Both the position numbers and the translations under genes were made by a program. Positions 9,401 to 18,393 of a DNA stretch of 64,000 bases are shown here, piece by piece. The notes under the pieces are model-generated. The model saw only the letters and a list, made by a program, of their open reading frames with translations. It was not told where the DNA came from and did not search any database. Each line of letters opens with the position of its first letter. Position 1 is the stretch's first letter. Source of the stretch: Rhizobiaceae bacterium (GTDB lineage: Bacteria > Pseudomonadota > Alphaproteobacteria > Rhizobiales > Rhizobiaceae); contig JARGOF010000005.1 in NCBI GenBank assembly GCA_029212415.1, positions 17,615 through 81,614 of the forward strand. The letters are read 5' to 3'.

Positions 9401-10264
9401 TTAATTTCCAAAGCCCTTGCCAAAGGCCTCTTCCTTGATGAAGCGCTCGGTGACGAGCAGCAGGATGATGCCGGGCACGGTGACGAGCAAAGTGATGCCG
9501 GCCGCCGATGCATCCAGCGTGCCGCCCGCGATCTTGGAGAACAGCAGCGTTGGCAGGGTGATGATCTTGCCCTGGCCCAGAAAGAAGGTGAGCAGGAAGA
9601 TATTGGTCGAGACGAGGAAGGTGAAAAGCGCTCCGGCGACGACGCCGGGGATCAGCATCGGCAAGGTGACCAGCCGCAGCACCTGCCAGCGGTTTGCGCC
9701 CAGAATCATCGCCTGTTCCTCGAAATCCCTGCCCAGACCCTGATAGACGGCGGTGAGCATGCGGATCATGTAGGGGATGGTCGGGATCAGATGGGCAATG
9801 ATGATGCCGATATAGCTGCCGGCCAGTCCCAGCCGGATGAAGATCATCAAGAGCGCGATGCCGATGGCCGCTTCCGGCACGATCAGCGGCATGGACAGAA
9901 AGAATTCGAAAGCCGGTTTGCCGCGAAAATTCTCGCGGGCCAGCACGCGGGCCGCCGGCAGGCAGATGGCCAGGCAGATCACGGTGACGACAAGGCCGAT
10001 GAACACGGTGTTGATCGTGGCTTCCAGCATGCGGCTGTAGGGCGACAGGACATAATCCCAGGCCAGCGGCAGCATGGATTTTTCCCGTTGCTCCAGCCAC
10101 CAGGTGCTGGGCAGCAGATCAGGCCAGGCCCAGCGAAAGGCGAAGCTTTGTATGATCAGCGGAATGAACGGCCCGAGGATAAATCCGGCAAACAGCAGGA
10201 GATAGATCTTCTGAAAGGGCGACAGGCGCGTGTTCAGCGCGGATGTGGCTTTGCGGCGACGCAT
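9401..10264 (-). CDS. ABC transporter permease (PotC-like)
   Basis: A 287-residue inner-membrane permease with about six hydrophobic segments. It has a binding-protein-dependent transport loop (EEQAMILGANRWQVLRLVTLP) that contacts the ATPase. It pairs with the permease at 10266-11174 to form a polyamine/iron-type (Pot/Afu-like) import channel. I chose the ATG at 10264 because a strong GGGAGG site lies seven to eight bases before it; an upstream ATG at 10291 would overlap the previous gene. Confidence 0.88.
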   Translation of the reverse strand: MRRRKATSALNTRLSPFQKIYLLLFAGFILGPFIPLIIQSFAFRWAWPDLLPSTWWLEQREKSMLPLAWDYVLSPYSRMLEATINTVFIGLVVTVICLAICLPAARVLARENFRGKPAFEFFLSMPLIVPEAAIGIALLMIFIRLGLAGSYIGIIIAHLIPTIPYMIRMLTAVYQGLGRDFEEQAMILGANRWQVLRLVTLPMLIPGVVAGALFTFLVSTNIFLLTFFLGQGKIITLPTLLFSKIAGGTLDASAAGITLLVTVPGIILLLVTERFIKEEAFGKGFGN

Positions 10265-10265
10265 C

Positions 10266-11174
10266 TCAGTTCCTCCCGATGCGCCGCTCATAGCGACGAT
10301 AGAGTGCCAGATAGGTGAAGAGGATTCCGCTGGCGATCAGGGCGATCGATACAACGGTTGCCATGCCCTGAAGCTGCAGGGTGTAATCCGCGTCATTGAA
10401 GTATCGCCAGGCGACCACAGGCAGCGTATCGGGATAGCCGCCACCCAGAATGAAGGGGGCTTCAAAGGCGCCGATGTTGAAGGCGAAGATGATCAAAGTC
10501 GACGAGACGATGCCGGGCAGGATCTGCGGCAGGGTCACCTGGAAAAAGGTCTGCCAGCGGCTGGCGCCCAAAATGGTCGCGGCTTCTTCCGTCTCGCGGC
10601 CCACACCCAGCAGCACCGCATAGATGGTCAGCGTGACAAAGGGGGCCTGTTTCCACACATAGACAGCGATGATGCCCCAGCCGTAGTGGGTCTTGAGGAT
10701 CTGCGGGAATTCGGAGGGGTCGCTGATCAATCCGGCAAAGGCGGCCAGACGCGACAGCATGCCGCCATTGCCGAGCATGATGACGGCCAGGGCGATGCCG
10801 ACCGTATAGGGGATCATCAGCGGCAGTTTGTAGAGATATTTATACAGCGATTTGCCGGGAAACATGCGCACCATGGCCAGCGCCAGCAGGACGCCCATGA
10901 CCAGCGAAATGAAGGTGGCCATCAGGGCGTAATAGAGTGTCAGCGCCAGCGATTGCCAGAAGGAATAGGATCCCCAGAGCGCGCCGAAATAGCTGAAATC
11001 GGGGAATGTGTTGACGCCAAACCAGGGCGCAAAGCCCAGTGATTGCAGGACTGCCAGAACCAGGGCGCCGCCAAACAGGATCGTCAGGACGGAAAAGACC
11101 GGCAGCAGTTGCAGCATCATCCAAAGGCGTTCACGGCGGTGACGCGCCAGTTCGGGAGGCTTGGGGTTTTTCAT
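10266..11174 (-). CDS. ABC transporter permease (PotB-like)
   Basis: A 302-residue membrane protein, second permease of the Pot-type importer. Hydrophobic segments cover most of the chain. The ATPase-contact loop reads EEAATILGASRWQTFFQVTLP. The ATG at 11174 is preferred over the adjoining GTG. Its stop is one base from the start of the partner permease, so translation is coupled. Confidence 0.88.
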   Translation of the reverse strand: MKNPKPPELARHRRERLWMMLQLLPVFSVLTILFGGALVLAVLQSLGFAPWFGVNTFPDFSYFGALWGSYSFWQSLALTLYYALMATFISLVMGVLLALAMVRMFPGKSLYKYLYKLPLMIPYTVGIALAVIMLGNGGMLSRLAAFAGLISDPSEFPQILKTHYGWGIIAVYVWKQAPFVTLTIYAVLLGVGRETEEAATILGASRWQTFFQVTLPQILPGIVSSTLIIFAFNIGAFEAPFILGGGYPDTLPVVAWRYFNDADYTLQLQGMATVVSIALIASGILFTYLALYRRYERRIGRN

Positions 11175-11240
11175 CACACGCGCCTTGTAAAGAAAGGAGG
11201 GGCAGCGCCCCGGAACGTATTCCGGAGCGCCACAGGGAGA

Positions 11241-12590
11241 CTATTTGGACAGGTTCTCCACAGCACGCTTGACGATCACATCGATCGGATCGGTGCTGTC
11301 GCGTTCGATATATTCGAGCCATGTGGCTTCGATGACATCGACCAGCGTCGCGTTGGTGTCTGGTGCGGCATTGGCATCCAGATCGGCCTGGGTGAGACCA
11401 ACCAAACCGGGGGAGGCTGCTGCCAGGCTTGCCGCTTCAGCTTCGCTCAGCTTCCAGGGGTCGATACCGGGAGGCATGCCTGTTCCCTGCAATTTGCTCG
11501 TCTGGGATTCCACCGATGACATGTAGTTGGTCATGATCAGGGCCGCTGCGGGGTTGGGCGCATTGGCCGGAATGGCAAGATAGTTCTTGTTCTTGATCAT
11601 GTTGCCTTCGGGGAAGACGAACTGTTCCGCAGCTTCCGGATAGGTGCCCTGGGCAAGGCCCGTGGCGACCGCAAACATGCCGAACTTGCAGTTGAAATCA
11701 ACTTCGCCGTTGAGGAACATGCCGTCCAGCGCCGAGGGATCTTCCGGATAGCGCGGTGAACCGCCATTGGCATCCAGCAGGCCGGGCTCGAGCGCCTTGA
11801 GGTATTCCAGACCCGGCGTGATCAGCCGCGCCAGTTCCTCGGCGCCAATCACATCGATGGATTCCTGGAACGCCGAAGCGCCAGTGCCATCGGGATTATG
11901 CGCATAGATGGTGGCCTGAACAAATGTGTTGCCGATATAGTGCGGCGGCTTCACATAGGTGAACTTGCCGGGTGTCTTGTCCAGATAGGCCTTGAGTTCG
12001 GCAAAGGTGTGCGGCACGTCAGCGGCCGCGACGCGGTCCGTGTTGACGGCGCAGACATATTGCTCGCCGGACCATGGCACTTCCGCGCCGCCGGTTTCGA
12101 CACCAAAGTCACGCAGGTTCATCTGAGAGCGCGGGTCTTCGGCGTTCCATTCGATGAATTTGCTGTTGGGCAATTTGGGTGCAAATGCGCCAAACAGGGC
12201 ATTCTGCCGCTTCAGCGTGGCGAAGTTTTCGCCGTTCAGCCAGATGGCGTCAACGCTGCCTTCGCCAGGGCCCTTGCCGGCGGCCATTTCGGCCAGGACA
12301 AGATCAACGGCGTCTTTTGTGCCGGTAATGCGCACGGGGTTCAAGGTGACACCCTCTTCGGCCAGGGCCGGCGCTACGGTGCGGTCCATCCAGATATTGA
12401 TCGGATCGCTGCCACCCCAATAGTAGAGGTTTACGGTGCCTTCCTTCTTGGCGCGTTCCTGAACGGCCTGCCAATCCACATTGCCTGCGATAAAGCCATC
12501 GCGGAAGGCGGTGGCTTCGGGATCTTCGGCCATTGCCCCACCAGCCACAAGGCTGACGGAGAGCGAAAGGCCTATAAAGAGTTTTTTCAT
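11241..12590 (-). CDS. ABC transporter periplasmic substrate-binding protein
   Basis: A 449-residue binding protein with a clear Sec signal peptide (MKKLFIGLSLSVSLVAGGAMA, cleavage before ED). A strong GGAGGAAAAAGC ribosome site precedes the ATG. The mature protein resembles the YnjB/PotD-like group, with a YYWGGSDPINIWMD segment. It delivers the ligand to the two permeases encoded downstream. The ligand is unknown; the adjoining nucleoside hydrolase, enolase-family and GMC genes suggest a glycoside or acid conjugate. Confidence 0.87.
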   Translation of the reverse strand: MKKLFIGLSLSVSLVAGGAMAEDPEATAFRDGFIAGNVDWQAVQERAKKEGTVNLYYWGGSDPINIWMDRTVAPALAEEGVTLNPVRITGTKDAVDLVLAEMAAGKGPGEGSVDAIWLNGENFATLKRQNALFGAFAPKLPNSKFIEWNAEDPRSQMNLRDFGVETGGAEVPWSGEQYVCAVNTDRVAAADVPHTFAELKAYLDKTPGKFTYVKPPHYIGNTFVQATIYAHNPDGTGASAFQESIDVIGAEELARLITPGLEYLKALEPGLLDANGGSPRYPEDPSALDGMFLNGEVDFNCKFGMFAVATGLAQGTYPEAAEQFVFPEGNMIKNKNYLAIPANAPNPAAALIMTNYMSSVESQTSKLQGTGMPPGIDPWKLSEAEAASLAAASPGLVGLTQADLDANAAPDTNATLVDVIEATWLEYIERDSTDPIDVIVKRAVENLSK

Positions 12591-12612
12591 GCTTTTTCCT
12601 CCAGTTGTCGTC

Positions 12613-13671
12613 TTAAGCCGCTTCTGGAATGAGCCAGATGCGGTCCGGTTGTATATTCAGCCAGACCTGTTGTCCGATCTCGACCAAACGCCGTGATTGT
12701 TCGGTCACGATGATTTTCTCCTCACCACAGGTGACCGAATAGTTGACTGTTGCGCCGAAAAACTCGCGGGCCGTAACGACGCCGGCAAATGTATTGTCGG
12801 CGGGGGCCTCTTCGGCAGTCAGCAACAGATCGATGACTTCACTGCGCAAAATGACCGAGGCATTGCGCGAGCCCTGGCCAATTTCGTCCGGGCCGAGCTT
12901 CAGGGTGGTGAAGCTGGTTTGCGCCTGTCCGGAAGCATCGACTTTTGCGTTGAAAATATTGGTCGCGCCCATGAAATCAGCGATCTTGATACTGTTGGGA
13001 CGCTGATAGAGCGCATCGGGCGCATCATATTGCGCCAGATGACCTTCAAAGATCACCGCCACCCGGTCGGCCAGTTCCATCGCCTCGACCTGATCGTGGG
13101 TCACGAAGATCGTGGTGATGCCCAGGCGCTTTTGCAGGGCGCGAATAAAGCGCCGCATTTCGCCGCGCAGCTTGGTATCCAGATTGGCCAGAGGCTCGTC
13201 CATCATCAGGACGGAGGGCTTGGTGATCAGGGTGCGGGCAATAGCGACACGCTGCATCTGTCCGCCCGAAAGCTGGGCGGGAAAACGATGGCGGAATTCG
13301 TTCAATTGCACGACGTCGAGAATTTCCTGCAGGCGCTCTTCGATTTCAGGGCGCGGCGTGCCTCTGACCTTCAGGCCGAAAGCGACGTTCTTTTCCACCG
13401 ACATATGGGGAAACAGGGCGTAGCGCTGGAACACCATGCCGACGTTGCGGTCCTGCACCGGCACTTCCGAGACATCCTTGTCGTCGAACAGGATGCTGCC
13501 GAAGGAGGGCACTTCCAGACCTGAAATCATCCGCAGGGTTGTTGTCTTGCCGCAGCCGGAAGGGCCGAGCAAAGCAACCAGTTCGCCGGATGCGATTTCA
13601 AGATCAATGTTCTCGATTGCGGTGAAAGCACCGAAATCTTTTCGAACTCCCTTGAGTTGGACCTTGGTCAA
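12613..13671 (-). CDS. ABC transporter ATP-binding protein (PotA/FbpC-like)
   Basis: A 352-residue ATPase. Walker A is GPSGCGKTT at 36-44, the signature LSGGQ at 134-138 and Walker B MMDEP at 156-160. A C-terminal TOBE-type domain of about 110 residues follows, typical of PotA/MalK-like subunits. The start codon is TTG at 13671, preceded by GGGAGAGGGCG. It is the first gene of the importer operon, and a GntR-type inverted repeat lies 35 bases upstream of the start. Confidence 0.9.
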   Translation of the reverse strand: MTKVQLKGVRKDFGAFTAIENIDLEIASGELVALLGPSGCGKTTTLRMISGLEVPSFGSILFDDKDVSEVPVQDRNVGMVFQRYALFPHMSVEKNVAFGLKVRGTPRPEIEERLQEILDVVQLNEFRHRFPAQLSGGQMQRVAIARTLITKPSVLMMDEPLANLDTKLRGEMRRFIRALQKRLGITTIFVTHDQVEAMELADRVAVIFEGHLAQYDAPDALYQRPNSIKIADFMGATNIFNAKVDASGQAQTSFTTLKLGPDEIGQGSRNASVILRSEVIDLLLTAEEAPADNTFAGVVTAREFFGATVNYSVTCGEEKIIVTEQSRRLVEIGQQVWLNIQPDRIWLIPEAA

Positions 13672-13705
13672 CGCCCTCTCCCTATTGGCGAAATGATAAT
13701 AATCA

Positions 13706-13721
13706 ATTTGTTAATACAAAT
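13706..13721. promoter_or_regulatory. Inverted-repeat operator upstream of the ABC importer operon
   Basis: ATTTGT-TAAT-ACAAAT is a perfect 6+6 inverted repeat with a 4-base spacer, just before the ABC ATPase gene. The same layout recurs before the MFS operon (25351-25366) and, with one mismatch, before the epimerase operon (20843-20858). Spacing and symmetry suit a GntR/HutC-type dimer, and a UTRA-domain GntR gene lies in the cluster. Confidence 0.65.
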
Positions 13722-13769
13722 TATCAAGATCATGCTGCGCCTTGTCAACACAAAAGATAGGCAACATGC

Positions 13770-15185
13770 CTAAAATGATGGCAAACCGTCGTGGGCGGGC
13801 AGCACGCCCAGCGGTTGCATGGCGCACCAGGCGCCAAATTCCTCGAATGTGGACCGCCAGTTTCCGGGCACCAGGACAAAGTGGTGCTCCAGTCCATGTT
13901 CCATGACGGTGGTGACGATATCGGCCGCCGTGCAGGGTCCGGTGCGGCTGGAAAAATCGCCAACCCAGCCGCGACAGCCGGTAAAGCCCGATTGCGCATG
14001 GGCCCCGACATGGCCGGCAACTGCAAATTGCGCCTCGCCGTGACGGGCAACGCGCACCACCGTGACGTCTCCCTCGGCAAATTCATAATCGGCAATGGCG
14101 CCGAAAATCGGGCCTTCCGGTGTGCCGCGCCCGATCATCGGATGGTTGATCCAGGTGGGTGCCTCCTTGGCCATATGCAGCGGGCCGCCGCCGCCGTGCC
14201 ACATCAGGATCTGGTCATTCTCCAGATCCGGCGAGGTCATATCCAGCAGACAGCCCAATTTACGGGTCATGGCCTTGATGGCCAATTGGGTGACAGCGCC
14301 CAGAATATCGCCCTCGGAGGCGACGGGAAGCTGGTCGACCTCTTCCAGCCAGCTGAATGCTGCGCCCGGATGCATGCCGGGATCGGCCTGCAGGGCCGGC
14401 CAGTCCGACACCGTCAGCGCATCATAATGGCCGTCGCGGGCAATGGCGCGCAGCGCCAGGGCCGCGCGCGCCGTCAGGTCCATTTGCGCGTCGGACACAC
14501 CATCGACGGCGGCAGCAGCCGTCATCAGGGCCAGTTCGCCAGCAACCACATCAGGGGCAAAGCCGCGCATGCGGCCGGTCATGTCATGGATATCGATATG
14601 CTCAACGCTGACGCCGAGGGCGCGCATCAGCCGGTCGGAGGAGACCTCCATATTGTAGAACGTCGGCGCCAGACCGCCGACCATGCCGATCCGCGCGCCA
14701 AGCAGCGCCTGGCGGGCGCTCAGGGCGCGAAGGCTCTGTGTCAGACGGGCCTGCAGGGCGGGATCCTGCGGTGCGCCGTGATACCATTGCACCGGATGTT
14801 TGCGCAGATCGCGCACACCGCGCACAATCGACATGGACATGTTGAGCGATACGAAATTGTTCAGTTGCACATCGCCGGTGAGCACGGGTTCGGGCGTCGA
14901 CCACACGCCCATCGGGATATCATAGCGGGCGATTTCCCGCGCCACATCGCCCATGGTAAAGCCGCCATGCAGCAGCAGAATGAAATCCGCGCCCTGCGCC
15001 AGACAGGCGTCCACAGCCCGGCGTGCATCCGCCCCATCGATGGGGATATCCGGCGCCTCGACGATTGTCAGGCCTTCGCGCAACGCCAATTCATCCAGCA
15101 TTGCCCGGGCAGCGTCAAAGACACCATGCTTTTTGGGGAAATAGCTGGGAAGCGAGGCGTTGATGAGGCCGATTGTCAAAGCCAT
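13770..15185 (-). CDS. L-fucose/L-arabinose isomerase family protein
   Basis: A 471-residue member of the fucose/arabinose isomerase-fold family. The N-terminal Rossmann-like half includes LLLHGGFTMGDVAREI, and the C-terminal half has DMTSPDLENDQILMWHGGGGP followed by a metal-site-like region. Family members interconvert aldoses and ketoses, but many homologues of this length have other sugar-related substrates. It is the last gene of the epimerase/DhaKL/aldolase/GntR operon, 17 bases after the regulator gene. I infer a role in processing the released sugar. Confidence 0.78.
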   Translation of the reverse strand: MALTIGLINASLPSYFPKKHGVFDAARAMLDELALREGLTIVEAPDIPIDGADARRAVDACLAQGADFILLLHGGFTMGDVAREIARYDIPMGVWSTPEPVLTGDVQLNNFVSLNMSMSIVRGVRDLRKHPVQWYHGAPQDPALQARLTQSLRALSARQALLGARIGMVGGLAPTFYNMEVSSDRLMRALGVSVEHIDIHDMTGRMRGFAPDVVAGELALMTAAAAVDGVSDAQMDLTARAALALRAIARDGHYDALTVSDWPALQADPGMHPGAAFSWLEEVDQLPVASEGDILGAVTQLAIKAMTRKLGCLLDMTSPDLENDQILMWHGGGGPLHMAKEAPTWINHPMIGRGTPEGPIFGAIADYEFAEGDVTVVRVARHGEAQFAVAGHVGAHAQSGFTGCRGWVGDFSSRTGPCTAADIVTTVMEHGLEHHFVLVPGNWRSTFEEFGAWCAMQPLGVLPAHDGLPSF

Positions 15186-15202
15186 GTCTGTATTCCTGTC
15201 TG

Positions 15203-15976
15203 TTAAGCGCCGGTTTTCTGAGGGCTGCCGCCGGTGAGATCAAAATTGATGGGGCCTTCGCGATAGACCTGATCGAAAAAAACCGGATTGTCGTCGAGAT
15301 CAAAGGCGGTGCAGGCCTGGGAGAGAATGGCCACATTCGACTGGATGCCCAGATGGGCGGCAATATCCGGTGAGGCGATCACGCTGTCGACGGTTTCGCA
15401 GGCGCGTTTCCATTCCAGGCCAAAGCGGTTCATCAGGATGCGCAGGATCGATTGATTTTGCCCGGTCTCGGGAAAATCATCGACGCTCAATCCCTGCACC
15501 AGACGTTCGGGGATCCAGGTCAGCGTCAGCAATCGCGGCTTGTCGTCAACGGTGCGCACGCGGCGCACAAGCACCAGTGGTTCGTCAAACAGGGATTGAA
15601 CCGTTGCGGGAAGATCATCGGTATGACGCTCGATGCCGATCAACCGCGCACCGGGAATGCGTCCCTCGGTCAGCACCTGATCGGTGAAAGAGACGAGACA
15701 GGTTGAAGAGGGGGGCGACAGGGTCGAGACGATGTAGCCGCTGCCCTGCCGGGAGGTCAGATAGCCGGCATGCACCAGAAGCTCCAGGGCCTTGCGCACG
15801 GTGACACGGCTCACCTTGAAGGTTTTCGACAGGGCGTCTTCGGTGGGCAGGCGGGTGCCGACCGAATACATGCCCGCATCAATGCGGCCCAGCAATTCGT
15901 CGTGCACAGTCTGGTATTTGGGGACGGTATGATGGTTAGGTACTGGCGAGTGCTTCACGGTCTTACCTTTGTTCAT
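15203..15976 (-). CDS. GntR/HutC-family transcriptional regulator (UTRA domain)
   Basis: Winged-helix GntR DNA-binding domain at the N-terminus (LPTEDALSKTFKVSRVTVRKALELL), followed by a UTRA ligand-binding domain with LTWIPERLVQG and a C-terminal DQVYREGPINFDL segment. About 257 residues from the ATG at 15976. An ATG at 15991, a GTG at 16006 and a GTG at 15958 with AAAGG before it are alternatives. It sits inside the operon it probably controls. The repeated ATTTGT-N4-ACAAAT sites at the three promoters of the cluster are its likely operators, with a sugar phosphate or acid as inducer. Confidence 0.9.
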   Translation of the reverse strand: MNKGKTVKHSPVPNHHTVPKYQTVHDELLGRIDAGMYSVGTRLPTEDALSKTFKVSRVTVRKALELLVHAGYLTSRQGSGYIVSTLSPPSSTCLVSFTDQVLTEGRIPGARLIGIERHTDDLPATVQSLFDEPLVLVRRVRTVDDKPRLLTLTWIPERLVQGLSVDDFPETGQNQSILRILMNRFGLEWKRACETVDSVIASPDIAAHLGIQSNVAILSQACTAFDLDDNPVFFDQVYREGPINFDLTGGSPQKTGA

Positions 15977-16006
15977 TCCAATTGATTGCATCAAATCAGA
16001 TTGCAC

Positions 16007-17476
16007 CTACCCGAGCCAGACACTTTTTGTCTGCGAATAAAGGGCGATGGCTTCGCCGCCCATTTCGCGGCCATAGCCGCTTTGTTTCATGCCGCCGAAA
16101 GGTGAGGCGGGATCCGTGTCACCCCAGGTGTTTGTCCAGATGGTGCCGGCCTTCAAGCCATCCGCCATGCGCAGACAGCGCGAGACGTCCTGGGTCCAGC
16201 AGCCGGCGGCCAGGCCGAATTCGGTGTCATTGGCGCGGGCGAGCACCTCCTCTTCCTCGTCAAAGGGCAAAACGCTCAGAACCGGCCCGAATATTTCTTC
16301 GCGGGCAATCACCATGTCATCAGCGACATTGTCCAGCACGGTGGGGGCAACAAAATAGCCCGTCTCGCCCTGCCGTGCGCCGCCCGTCATGCATTGCGCT
16401 CCGGCAGCGGTGCCCTGATCGATGTAACCCAGCACCTTGCGCATCTGGGCGGCGGAAACCACCGGTCCCAGATCATGCGCCTTGAGCTCCATGCCCGGGC
16501 CGACCGACAGGCCTTCGGCCATTTTCGCAAGTTCCCGGACGACGTCGTCGCGGATGGACCGGTGGACAAACAGCCGCGCACCGGCGGTGCAGGACTGGCC
16601 ATTGTTGCCAAACAGCGCCCAGAAGGCGCCTGGAATGGCCCGTTTCAGATCGGCATCGGCAAAGATGATATTGGCGGCCTTGCCACCCAGTTCGAGCGAG
16701 ACCTTCTTGAGGTTGCCGACGGAGGCCTCGACGATGCGGCGACCGGTTTCCGTCGAGCCGGTAAAGCCGACCTTGTCGACGCCCGGATGGGCCGCCAGGG
16801 CAGCACCCGCTTCCATTCCGAGGCCCGGCACGACATTCAGCACGCCGGGCGGGAAACCGACCTTGAGCGCCAGATCGGCCAGAAACAACGCGCTGAGCGG
16901 CGTCTGTTCGGCGGGCTTGAGCACCACCGTATTGCCGGCGGCCAGGGCGGGCGCCAATTTCCAGGCAACCATCAGCGTTGGATAGTTCCAAGGCGTGATC
17001 AACCCGCAGACACCCACCGGTTCGACCTTGGTGTAATTCATCCGGCCGGGCACGGAGACGGGGATCGTCCGGCCTTCGATCTTGCTCGGCCAGCCGGCGA
17101 AATAGCGGAAATGCCGCGCCGAATAGACGGCGTCGACATCGCGGGCAATGTGAAAGGGTTTGCCGTTGTCCAGCGCGTCCAATTGGCCGAAGATGGCCTT
17201 GTTTTCCTCGATTGCATCGCCCAGTCGCCAGATCAGCTGGCCGCGATCATGCGGTGTCAGCGCGCCCCAGGGGCCGGTGAGCGCCGCGCGTGCCGCCGCA
17301 ACGGCCAGATCAATTTCCCTGGCGCCGGCGCGGGCAACGCGGGCAATCAGGCCCTGTGTGGAGGGGTTTTCAACATCCAGATGTTCGGCGGTTTCGATCT
17401 TCTCCGCACCAATGCGAAGGCCCTGAACAGTGTCCAGGAAGGCCGAGACGTCCGGCAGCAGCGCGTGCATGTTCAT
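16007..17476 (-). CDS. NAD(P)-dependent aldehyde dehydrogenase
   Basis: A 489-residue class I/II aldehyde dehydrogenase with catalytic C296 (NNGQSCTAG), general-base E262 (LELGG) and the cofactor segment VGFTGSTETGRRI. It oxidises an aldehyde, probably produced by the neighbouring aldolase, to an acid. The ATG at 17476 overlaps the aldolase stop as ATGA and has AAGGAAG upstream. A longer upstream reading would sit entirely within the aldolase gene and was rejected. Confidence 0.92.
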   Translation of the reverse strand: MNMHALLPDVSAFLDTVQGLRIGAEKIETAEHLDVENPSTQGLIARVARAGAREIDLAVAAARAALTGPWGALTPHDRGQLIWRLGDAIEENKAIFGQLDALDNGKPFHIARDVDAVYSARHFRYFAGWPSKIEGRTIPVSVPGRMNYTKVEPVGVCGLITPWNYPTLMVAWKLAPALAAGNTVVLKPAEQTPLSALFLADLALKVGFPPGVLNVVPGLGMEAGAALAAHPGVDKVGFTGSTETGRRIVEASVGNLKKVSLELGGKAANIIFADADLKRAIPGAFWALFGNNGQSCTAGARLFVHRSIRDDVVRELAKMAEGLSVGPGMELKAHDLGPVVSAAQMRKVLGYIDQGTAAGAQCMTGGARQGETGYFVAPTVLDNVADDMVIAREEIFGPVLSVLPFDEEEEVLARANDTEFGLAAGCWTQDVSRCLRMADGLKAGTIWTNTWGDTDPASPFGGMKQSGYGREMGGEAIALYSQTKSVWLG

Positions 17477-18393
17477 GTCGCGGCTTCCTTCAGGTGCGCC
17501 AGGCGTTCGCGGCCGGTGGTTTCCATCCAGCGGGCCATGGCTGCCGGTCCCTCGGCGCCAAAGATGCCGATGGCGTCGCTCCAGATGGCCCGTCCGCACA
17601 TGAAGCCGAGCGCATTGACGCCGGCGGATCGGGCAAAGCGCAGCGCATCGCGGAATTGCTCGAACGTGACACCCGCGCTGAGATAGAGCAGCGGGATGTC
17701 GCCTGCGGCCTCGGCGGCGCTGACGATTGCGGCCTGCGCCTCGGCGCGTGACAGCAGCGGATCGCCAAAGCCTTCAACAAACTGGAAGTTGACCGGCAAT
17801 TCGACCTTGAGAATATCGATGCCGAATTTTGCATCGGCAAATTGCTGCGTGGTGGTGCGCACCAGTTCGGGCTTGATCGCGGCAAATTCCCGGGATGCGC
17901 CATCGGGCACATTGTTGTCATAAACGATCGGTTCAAACAGGAAGGTGACGCCCTGGGCGCGGCACTGACGCCCGATATCTTCGACCAGATCAAATTTGCG
18001 CTGGTTCAGTTCAGGCGCATCATTGGGGCCGAAATAGAGAAAGAACTTGAGGATTTCGGCGCCCAGTTTCGGAAAATCCGCAACCGTCAGATTATCCGGC
18101 AGCGCGGTGATGCGATCGGCGTCATTGATACGGTATACATCGGCCTCATAGGCCAGCATCTTGATGCATTTGGGGTCATAGTGCGGCAGCAGCTCGCGGC
18201 CGTATTCGGCGTCCACCAGCAGGGTGGTTGCATCCGGGCTGAGGGTTTCGACGACGATGCGTTTGAACTGCAAGAGATCATCGTCTTTTGCATGCACGCC
18301 GCGCGCCGTTTTGAGGGCAGCGCCAAGGCCGCTGCCCTGGTCGACGGCCACGCCAAAGACAGGCCCGTCAAAAATTGAAGCCGGTTTGCTCAT
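17473..18393 (-). CDS. Class I aldolase, LacD (tagatose-bisphosphate aldolase)-like
   Basis: A 306-residue TIM-barrel aldolase resembling LacD and the sulfofructose-phosphate aldolase YihT. The Schiff-base lysine is probably K196 in FGIDILKVELP. Such enzymes split ketose phosphates to dihydroxyacetone phosphate plus an aldehyde. Upstream DhaK/DhaL and downstream aldehyde dehydrogenase genes are each joined by ATGA overlaps, suggesting a relay of phosphorylation, aldol cleavage and aldehyde oxidation. The exact substrate is unknown. Confidence 0.85.
   Translation of the reverse strand: MSKPASIFDGPVFGVAVDQGSGLGAALKTARGVHAKDDDLLQFKRIVVETLSPDATTLLVDAEYGRELLPHYDPKCIKMLAYEADVYRINDADRITALPDNLTVADFPKLGAEILKFFLYFGPNDAPELNQRKFDLVEDIGRQCRAQGVTFLFEPIVYDNNVPDGASREFAAIKPELVRTTTQQFADAKFGIDILKVELPVNFQFVEGFGDPLLSRAEAQAAIVSAAEAAGDIPLLYLSAGVTFEQFRDALRFARSAGVNALGFMCGRAIWSDAIGIFGAEGPAAMARWMETTGRERLAHLKEAAT

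Noticed and set aside
13791..15206. 471-codon plus-strand frame opposite the fucose-isomerase-like gene
   Set aside because: Same length as the real gene, antisense composition and no ribosome site.
16394..17686. 430-codon plus-strand frame opposite the aldehyde dehydrogenase
   Set aside because: The opposite strand has intact catalytic motifs; this frame has none.
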